From positions 320,060 through 357,028 of the forward strand of contig BFEA01000009.1 in the NCBI GenBank assembly GCA_003427395.1: a stretch of 36,969 nt of DNA. The letters are read 5' to 3'. Below, in pieces: positions 30,929 through 36,969 of the stretch (positions within the stretch are counted from its first letter, which is position 1; each line of letters begins with the position of its first letter). The DNA comes from Chara braunii (Eukaryota > Streptophyta > Charophyceae > Charales > Characeae). The notes under the pieces are model-generated. The model was not told where the DNA came from, ran no database searches, and saw only the letters and a program-made list of their open reading frames with translations. The translations under genes were made by a program, and so were the position numbers.

Positions 30929-31351
30929 CTAATTCTTCCTAAGCCTTTTCTCTCTTTGGATTGCGTTTAAAATTGGTTCCCAGTTTCTGCCGTCAGTAAA
31001 ACTTTCCGGCAAAACTGGTTCGGGGAACCTGTTAAACACAATCGAAGTTAGGTTACTCACTACTCTTGCTCCTTTTCCTTCTAACTCTCTCTTTTCTTGA
31101 TTAACTATATCACTAATCCATCTCTGAAAGGACTCGCGATCTGTCCCTCTCTCCCTCAACGAGGGAATATAGGGTCGGATATCGCATTCACCAGTGTCAA
31201 GGAACTTCACTACAAGGATATACGTCTTCCCAGGTGCATGCTTCTTCTCCAGGGATATGCAGTGCTCTATCTTGTAGGGAAAGGTTCCTCCACTGGTAAA
31301 TGGAACCAAGGCGTCTAGTGTTGTCGTGACTGCCGAACAGTAACCAGACAT
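30929..31351 (-). CDS. Repeat-domain frame 6, intact, just upstream of gag
   Basis: A 140-codon frame beginning ATG at 31351. It shows the shared domain clearly: GGTFPYKIE, YILVVKFLDTGECDIRPYI, then a helix, then VVSNLTSIVFNRFPEPVLPESFTDGRNW and ILNAIQRE. I do not recognise the family. The domain looks like alternating strands followed by a helix and a Trp/Asp-rich end. It starts 38 bases after the stop of frame 5 and ends 26 bases before the gag ATG. Confidence 0.7.
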   Translation of the reverse strand: MSGYCSAVTTTLDALVPFTSGGTFPYKIEHCISLEKKHAPGKTYILVVKFLDTGECDIRPYIPSLRERGTDRESFQRWISDIVNQEKRELEGKGARVVSNLTSIVFNRFPEPVLPESFTDGRNWEPILNAIQREKRLRKN

Positions 31352-31388
31352 TGCCTAGTCCCTAGCGACCCCCGTGATCCGTTTAATC

Positions 31389-31904
31389 CTATCCAGTGTC
31401 TGAATCGTCAATGTTGACACTACTCCACTTCCTATCTCTCAAAACGGCATTAAGAATAGACTCCCAGTCCTCACCATTGACGAAGTTATCTGGAATAGGA
31501 GGACTTGAAAAACCCTCGTATTCAGTAGGCTCCACACTCCAGGTAACTTTCTTACCTTCCTTTTTGAGTTCGTCTATGTATTTGCAGACGTAACTAAGTG
31601 CCCACTCGTGACACCCAGTATACCGCCGCCAAATCTTCCTAGTCACTGGAGTGTATATACGTACGTCATATTCATTGCTCCCTAGGAAGCAAGTTACTAA
31701 CACATACACTTTCTCCTCTGCCTCAGGTATGGCTAAGAAAGTGTATCTCTCAATCTCATAAGGAAATGCTCCTCCTACCGTGAGGGGCTCTAAATCCCGG
31801 AGTTGGCGCGAGATAACCGAAAAATTAATATCTCGTAGTTCCTTTCCTTCAGCCTTCTCCCAACTATGCCTGCTTCCTAGGAAACCAATATACTCCTCGG
31901 CCAT
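31389..31904 (-). CDS. Repeat-domain frame 5, intact
   Basis: The open frame reaches back to 31979, but the first ATG in frame is at 31904, 20 bases after the stop of frame 4, so that start is preferred. Domain marks are GGAFPYEIER, KVYVLVTCFLGSNEYDVRIYT, KKVTWSV, PPIPDNFVNGEDW and ILNAVLRDRKW. It is the longest copy and has a unique N-terminal stretch of about 35 residues. Function unknown. Confidence 0.7.
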   Translation of the reverse strand: MAEEYIGFLGSRHSWEKAEGKELRDINFSVISRQLRDLEPLTVGGAFPYEIERYTFLAIPEAEEKVYVLVTCFLGSNEYDVRIYTPVTRKIWRRYTGCHEWALSYVCKYIDELKKEGKKVTWSVEPTEYEGFSSPPIPDNFVNGEDWESILNAVLRDRKWSSVNIDDSDTG

Positions 31905-31923
31905 AATAAGCTCCTTTCCATTG

Positions 31924-32447
31924 TCAGGTGAGGGAAAATTCAGAAGAAGTCTCGTCTTGGACTTCAAATCGTCGAACAAAGGTGTCGAGAAGCAGCGTCT
32001 TTGGTTGCATGACTAAGTCATTCTCTCTTGCTTTACCAACCACGGCAATAGCTTCTAGAAGAGACGTCCAGTCTCTCCTGTCAGTGAAGCTATTCGTAGT
32101 CAGAAAAGTAGGGAGTCTTTCAAATTGCCTGACTCGTTTCCCCCAAGTCACTTTCTCATGCAAGCTTCGAAGCAGTTCCCTTATCCTCGAGAGGTGAATG
32201 TACACCTCCCTCAGACACTCTAAATAGTCTCCTTCCTCTTTTATTCCGTTCTGAGCATAAACCCTCCGTCAAGCTCGTCGGTCTTGAGAAATCTGACCAC
32301 TGGAACATAGAATACTAAACGCCCTTCCTTACAGACGTCGTGTCTCAATATCTCGAACGGGCTATCAGTCTCAGTTACTTTATCTAACCATCCTCCACCA
32401 ATGGTCACAGTCGCAATTGAAGTAGAGTTTTTACATTCCAATATCAT
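31924..32447 (-). pseudogene. Repeat-domain frame 4, frameshifted
   Basis: The first half begins with ATG at 32447 (GGGWLDK, FYVPVVRFLKTDELDGG). The second half is in another frame from about 32235 and carries EKVTW, RQFERLP, NSFTDRRDW and LLEAI, then ends at the TGA at 31924. The join needs a one- or two-base change near 32235. The ATG overlaps the stop of frame 3 as ATGA. In this copy the first Gly-rich motif is altered (GGGWLDK for GG.FPY). Confidence 0.6.
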
Positions 32448-32779
32448 TGCCTTGGGCTGCTTCTAGCGCCTCTAGCCAGACTGTCCGCAGGACGCTGTCT
32501 AGATAGGATGGTCTCATCTCTCGCATGTAGCATCACTCTCCTGCCATCCGAACTCTTGCAATCCAACAAATGCCTAATCTTAGTCTGATCCGTAATTGCT
32601 CTAAAAGCAGCCGCCCGCATAAGCTCAAGGTAGTGCTCTACCATGCCAATCTCATCACGACTACGCAGTCTAGTGTCGCATCCTCTCACGGCCCCGATGA
32701 CAGTCGCTCGTTGCTCATCTAGATAGACCTCGAAGCAGAAACTCTCTCCGTCATCAGGAGTGTAGACATCTCTTGGCAT
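32444..32779 (-). CDS. Short frame 3, divergent member or unrelated
   Basis: Open from ATG at 32779 to TGA at 32444, 111 residues. It lacks the RFLDT block seen in the other copies. A strand-then-helix pattern (GESFCFEVYL, then ATVIGAVRGCDTR, then VEHYLELMRAAAF) is loosely like the broken frame near 34.4 kb, which has GDRFLEV, IGATRN and MARCMAYI. It starts four bases after the stop of frame 2, and its stop overlaps the ATG of frame 4. Confidence 0.5.
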   Translation of the reverse strand: MPRDVYTPDDGESFCFEVYLDEQRATVIGAVRGCDTRLRSRDEIGMVEHYLELMRAAAFRAITDQTKIRHLLDCKSSDGRRVMLHARDETILSRQRPADSLARGARSSPRQ

Positions 32780-32782
32780 GGC

Positions 32783-33178
32783 TCACCACACTCGGTCCCT
32801 AAGTACCGTGTTGAGGATTGGTCCCTAGTCCTTCCCGTCGCAGAAGCTAGCGGGCACAGGCGGACTTGGGAATCTCTCAAACTCTCTACGCAGGACACTC
32901 CAAGTCACTTTCTTCCCTCGTTATCTCAGCAACAACCTTTCATCCAGGACATACTAAGTAGCAGCTATCCAACATGCCTCATAATCGATCCCTCTCCTTG
33001 TCTCAGCAGATTCATATGGCCTCACATCATAGTCACCCGTATCGAGAAATCGAACTACACGGACGTACAAGATTACTAAGTCGTGCTCACAAGTCACACA
33101 CCTCTCAATGACGTACGGGAAGGCACCCCCACCCGTGATCCTAGTCAGCGCTTCTATCGCTTTCGTTACTGCTGACAT
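32783..33178 (-). pseudogene. Repeat-domain frame 2, three premature stops
   Basis: The ATG at 33178 starts GGGAFPYVIERC and VVRFLDTGDYDVRPY. The frame then has a TAG at 32954-32956, a TAA at 32921-32923 and a TAG at 32825-32827, and still continues, with KKVTWSV, FERFPSPPVPASF and ILNTVLRDRVW, to a TGA at 32783-32785. No indel is seen. The last TAG sits exactly where copies 4, 5 and 6 have the invariant Trp of the 'D/N-W' motif. Confidence 0.7.
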
Positions 33179-33185
33179 TGACTAC

Positions 33186-33587
33186 TTACCAGGTTTGCCT
33201 CTTCAGTGCTGCATTGATGATTGACTGTCAGTTCCTACCATCGCAGAACCCTTTAGGTACTGGCAGGGTAGGAATCCTCTCATAAATCCTAGGCAGTAAG
33301 CTCCAACTCGCTTATATCCCCTGCTGTCTCAACTGATCCCTCTCGACTTTAACACACTCCACTATGACATCCCAGTTGGTAAAGAAACTAGGGTCCTGAT
33401 CAGCTCCCTCGAGGATGTAGGGTCGAATATCATAGTCATCAGTGTCAAGGAATCTAGAGACAAGCACATGCACAGTCGTTGTATTTTTCACACAAGTAAT
33501 GCATTTAACAAACATATAAGGGAAGACACCACCACAGGTGACATGAACTAAACAAATTCCAAACCCTTGCTTACAGGTCTGAATCAC
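33186..33587 (-). pseudogene. Repeat-domain frame 1, premature stops
   Basis: The frame shows CGGVFPYMFVKC, VLVSRFLDTDDYDIRPYI, a helix, then RIPTLPVPKGFCDGRN and IINAALKRQTW before a TAA at 33186-33188. It is broken by TAA at 33312-33314 and TGA at 33228-33230. The latter falls in the same Trp column as the TAG of frame 2. No ATG is seen at the left end, and the frame can be read further up to about 33620. Closest of the six to the primer site. Confidence 0.65.
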
Positions 33588-33747
33588 TTCAGATAGACTT
33601 CTGCAAGAGGCCCCTCCTCTCGGGGCGCCCCTAGCTGAAAGTTTTTTTGACCTGAACCAGATCTTGTACGATTTATGCTAGACTGCTTGCTGCCTAGTCA
33701 CAGAATATTGTGACCAAGGTCCGCTCCCAAGAACTCAAGATTTTTTA
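33588..33747 (-). other. Leader between primer site and first short frame
   Basis: About 160 bases between the primer-binding-like site and the first domain frame. No gene, start codon in the domain frame or clear structure is seen. Confidence 0.45.
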
Positions 33748-33766
33748 GTCCCCGACAACGGTGCCA
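33748..33766 (-). promoter_or_regulatory. Primer-binding-like site
   Basis: Minus-strand sequence TGGCACCGTTGTCGGGGAC. It closely resembles the 'TGGCGCCGTTG.CGGGGA' stretch found just inside the 5' LTR of many plant Ty3/gypsy elements. It lies four bases inside a TG..-type end (33771 on), as expected for a tRNA primer site. Confidence 0.75.
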
Positions 33767-33770
33767 TTAT

Positions 33771-34289
33771 TGTCGCGCCCCCGCTGCTTCAAGGGTCCGG
33801 TGAGATGTCCTTCCCCGGACCGAGCTCGATGGGTTGATGGACTGGCAGGCTGTCACGCAGGATTTTGATAGGTATAAAAATAAAAGTTTATTCAGAGGCA
33901 GTCACAATTTGTCATACAGCCGAGTAGTCATTCCCTCCTACCAGCGGGGACACGGCGTAAAGTGAGGCGTTCGAGTTTATCGCCTGCACCTGACCCCGTA
34001 TAAAGGTTAGACTCAAGGTCACCGGAGTCCCTATCATCCAGGAGTCCTTCAAGCTGCCTTGAGTGTAGTATGTGCATCGTAAGGAGGAAAATAGCATACA
34101 TACATACATCATAAAACAATTGACACAGATAAAATGAGAAGATTAGAAACCAGACTCTGCAAGAGCATGACCAGAGAAATGAGACTGAAGAGTAGTACAC
34201 AGTGCATGCAGGGAGCAGCCATCGGAGGGCTGCAGTCACTAATAAATAATAATGTTGTAATACATCATAGTGACTGAAAAGGGAGAACC
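33771..34289 (-). other. Inner end of a probable 5' LTR
   Basis: On the minus strand the LTR would end ...GCGCGACA at 33771, adjacent to the primer site. An AATAAA polyadenylation-like signal lies at 33887-33892 about 115 bases before that end. The opposite LTR end, expected as TGTCGC in this strand, was not found in the window. No coding frame longer than about 120 residues occurs here; the one on the minus strand is hydrophobic and repeat-free but shows no known family. Confidence 0.45.
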
Positions 34290-35390
34290 TCAATCAATAA
34301 TAATAAGCGGTACCCCCTCGTGAGTAAGTGCTGCCGTCTGGGACTCCATATCTGGCGCCTCGTCATTGAGAACTCGCGTGGCTATCGACTCTGGAACCAC
34401 GTAGCTGATGTCGAGAGGCGTTGCTGGATCAATCTTGCAGATATAGGCCATGCATCTCGCCATCTCCTCGTCTGCAACGCTCCTGAGATAAAGCTCCTCC
34501 GCAAGAATAATGTTGCGTGTAGCTCCAATCAATATCTCAATCCGTCCTCTCCCACCAGAGTAGATGTAGCATACCTCGAGGAAACGGTCTCCGTAAAGGG
34601 GCTTTCGATAAGCCTGCATAGCAAAGTCTGTCCCAACCAAATGACTATAGCCATCTCCGAGATATGGGACCGGACCCTGCCCTCTTGGGGGACCAATAAC
34701 TGTCTCAGACCTAGGGTTGTATGACATGTAGGAGTCAATCACCCTCAAGAAGATACCGTGCAAGAAGATACGTAATCCTCCTCAAAGTCGCTCTCCGTCG
34801 TCGTCGCTCACCGGTCTTCAGCGCTCCTGTCAATGTCCACAAACACAACCTCTGTGAGTGTCCCAGTCGAAATAGTCGCCCAGATCAATGTCATTCACAA
34901 AGCAGGGCTCCAAGTCCGACTCATCTGTCTCTGATCTCTGGACGCATGTAGTGATTGGGACCCCGAATCTAGCTATCTCTCTCCTAATCCGGTCGTCCTT
35001 CTGCCTCTTGTCCTTGCTGCGAGACTCACTAAGGGGCATGGGGTTGCACCCATCAAAATCGAAGAGCAAGCCCCCAGGTGCTGAAGGTACGCGAGGGAAC
35101 ACCACATGTAGCCAGTTGTCCCTCCAAGAGCTCTCCCTGCAAAACATGTAATCAGCAATCCTGTCGTATGTGGTGCCCTTCACCCCCGTCTCTGCCCCCT
35201 TCACCGAGTAGGTGATCACGAGCGTGTGTCTCGAGGTCGAGGACTCATTGGCCCTGATAGTGAAACTCCGATGTCCCACATGTCTGTAGCAGAACCTCTC
35301 AATCAATCTACCCCACTTAGGGGTAGTCTCACGACGACGGGCCAGCTTGGACAGAAAGCACACCCTCTCTAGTACGGGTACTGTCTCCAA
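34290..35390 (-). pseudogene. Unrecognised broken gene upstream of the primer site
   Basis: Two segments in one frame, 34830-35390 and 34290-34763, are separated by three TGA codons within about 66 bases (the first at 34830-34832). An acidic run in another frame across the break suggests an indel pair there. The first segment has CFLSKLARRRE, TLVITYSVKG, a Lys/Asp-rich stretch and FVNDIDLGDYFDWD. The second has GPPRGQGPVPYLGDGYS, GDRFLEVCYIYSG, IEILIGATRN and EEMARCMAYI. Composition and codon use look protein-coding, and there is no shared repeat. I recognise no domain. If the LTR is long, this gene would be inside it. Confidence 0.5.
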
Positions 35391-35413
35391 GACCTGGCCG
35401 AATAGTAGTCAGC

Positions 35414-35722
35414 AACTCAATGTAAGTGCCCGCCTGAAAGGCCGGACTAAGACTGCAACTCAATATAGGGCCTGCCTAAATGGGCCTGGCTGAACAGCGA
35501 CTCAGTATTGGGCCCGCCTGAATGGGCCCGGCTGAACTGTAACAATCTCTTGAAATGGGCCCGCCTGAAAGGCCTGGCTGAACTGCAGCAATCTCGATAG
35601 ATGGGCCCGCCTGAGGGGCCTGGCTGAACTGCAGCAATCTCGATAGATGGCCCCGCCTGAAGGGCCTGGCCGAACTGCAGCAATCTCGATAGATGGGCCC
35701 GCCTGAAGGGCCTGGCTGAGCA
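35414..35722. repeat. 46-bp minisatellite, about six copies
   Basis: Units share 'gggcctggctgaactgcagc', 'aatctcgatagatggg' and 'cccgcctga'. The right-hand copies (35560-35720) are nearly identical and the left ones more diverged. All copies are head to tail with no unique spacers, so it is not a CRISPR. Confidence 0.93.
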
Positions 35723-35914
35723 GCAACCGATCAGCAAAACATCTCATGCACAGGGACCAGTCATAAATGTTGAACGTACTGGGGCTGGACTGTTCCAAAT
35801 CATTTTTGCAAGGACTGAACGCTCCTCATATATCATGCGCATGGGGCGGTGCTGATCAGCAGGGGTATAAATCAACGGGTACGTGAAGGCAAATCATCCC
35901 ATCTAGCAACCTTA

Positions 35915-36490
35915 TGCTCGGGCGCACATGGGCTCGCACTCAAACGACAATAACCAGCCTGGGCGCACACATCCAGCGCAAGTGCACATGGGCGCGCACT
36001 CAAATAACTATATCCATCCTGGGCGCACACAGGCGCGCACTCAAATAACTATATCCAGGCTGGGCGCACACGGGCGCACACTCAAATAGCAATATCCAGC
36101 CTGGTCGCACACAGGCGCACGCTCTAATAGCGATGTCAAGCTTGGGAGCGCATGGGTGCTCAATCTAACTGCTATGCCGAGCTAAGGCGCGCATGGGCAC
36201 ATACTCTAACTGCAATGTCAAGCTTGGGCGCGCATGGGCACGCACTCTAACTGCAATGGCAAGCTTGGGCGCGCATGGGCGCGCACTCTAACTGCAATGG
36301 CAAGCTTGGGTGCGCATGGGCGCACACTCTAACTGCAATATCAAGCTTGGGCGCGCACTCTAATTGCAATGCCAAGCTTGGGTGCGCATGGGCGCGCACT
36401 TCAAAAAATAATATCTGGTCTGGGCGCGCGCAGGTGTGCACTTAAAAATAATATCTGGTCTGGGCACTCGTGGGCGCACACTTAAAAATA
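35915..36490. repeat. ~41-bp minisatellite rich in GGGCGC
   Basis: About 13 variable copies of 'tgggcgcgcatgggcgcgca' plus 'ctctaactgcaatggcaagc'. Unit length varies (about 32 to 45 bp) because internal halves are lost in some copies. Copies near 36230-36330 are the most uniform. Confidence 0.9.
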
Positions 36491-36656
36491 ATCTTATTCT
36501 CAATCCGTTGATCAAATGATAATCGATCTTTGCATAGGTCTAGTATACTACTGCTTGTAATTATAGTACTCAGTCAAAGATGTTTACTGCGTGCAAAACT
36601 TGGCCTTCTCTTAGGGCCGGACCACTATTGTCATCAATTGAGAGTTGGTCAATAGT

Positions 36657-36969
36657 ACGTGTGCAGACTCAAAATCGGCCCTCAGATATAGTGCACACTT
36701 GAAAATGGTTCTCAAATATGGTGCGCTTACGGCACACAGTTGTGAATAACACAAAGTCCAGAAAATGACCCTCAATCAAGGTGTGTACTCGGCGCACAGT
36801 TGGGAATAGCACAAAGTTCGAAAAATGGTCCTTAATCAAGGTGCGCACTCTGCGCACAGTTGAGAATAGCACAAAGTTCAGAAAATGGCCCTCAATCAAG
36901 GTGCGCACTCTGCGCACAGTTGAGAATGACCCTCAATCAAGGTGCGCACTCTGCGCACAGTTGAGAATA
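36657..36969. repeat. 60-bp minisatellite reaching the window end
   Basis: Units contain 'aaggtgcgcactctgcgcac', 'agttgagaatagcacaaag' and 'ttcagaaaatggccctcaatc'. About five copies are seen. The last complete-looking one lacks an internal segment, so its spacing is about 36 bp. It continues past the window edge. Confidence 0.92.

Larger units (their letters stand above)
26905..36969 (-). mobile_element. Ty3/gypsy-like LTR retroelement, decayed, 3'-truncated
   Basis: On the minus strand, from right to left, the order is a possible long LTR, a primer-binding-like site (33748-33766), six short frames, gag, zinc knuckle, protease, reverse transcriptase and RNase H. That is the Ty3/gypsy order. 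Integrase, the polypurine tract and the 3' LTR are absent: coding similarity ends near 26909 and AT-rich non-element DNA follows. Many stops and at least one frameshift show it is not intact. Whether everything to the right of 33771 belongs to this element depends on finding its LTR end, which is not visible in the window. Confidence 0.8.

Noticed and set aside
35414-36969. Arrays of regular repeats that might suggest a CRISPR
   Set aside because: Units are head to tail with no unique spacers, and the context is eukaryotic.

Overview
This window reads as eukaryotic nuclear DNA that is very rich in repeats. Candidate splice acceptors, long intergenic stretches, a Ty3/gypsy retroelement, microsatellites and assembly N runs all point that way. 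The mixture fits a streptophyte alga of the Chara type, but this is inferred from overall character and not proven. No housekeeping gene, tRNA, rRNA or CRISPR array was seen. Nearly everything recognisable is a mobile-element gene, a decayed copy of one, or a repeat.

Left block (0.45-4.35 kb, minus strand). A broken DUF7869-type transposase-like gene lies upstream of a gene of unknown family, here called family X (copy X1). From 4.8 to 9.4 kb there is a decaying tandem array of roughly 1-kb units. Three units carry a foldback with 58-bp arms. From 9.4 to 15.6 kb there are no believable genes. That stretch holds a second foldback, a GAT microsatellite bracketed by a direct repeat, a C-rich tract, a GT microsatellite and several small tandem arrays. 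A short near-palindrome (AAGTTCG, GATCCC core, CGAACTT) recurs about 45 times between 4.8 and 24.7 kb in both orientations, sometimes inside reading frames.

Middle block (15.65-26.0 kb, plus strand). This is the most unusual part. A second family X gene (X2) is followed by a large gene with a ParB-like domain and a permuted DNA-methyltransferase-like domain, then by a C48/Ulp1-type cysteine protease with its catalytic residues intact. The methyltransferase half stays in one reading frame but is cut by four stops, all TAG. The set may be an undescribed composite mobile element; that is inference from gene content and strand.

Right block (26.9-37.0 kb, minus strand). A decayed Ty3/gypsy element carries gag with a CCHC knuckle, aspartic protease, reverse transcriptase and RNase H. 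Integrase is missing. Between its primer-binding-like site (33.75 kb) and gag (30.9 kb) sit six closely packed short reading frames. At least five carry versions of one domain of about 135 residues that I do not recognise. Beyond the primer site lie a broken reading frame and three minisatellites with periods near 46, 41 and 60 bp, possibly inside a long LTR.
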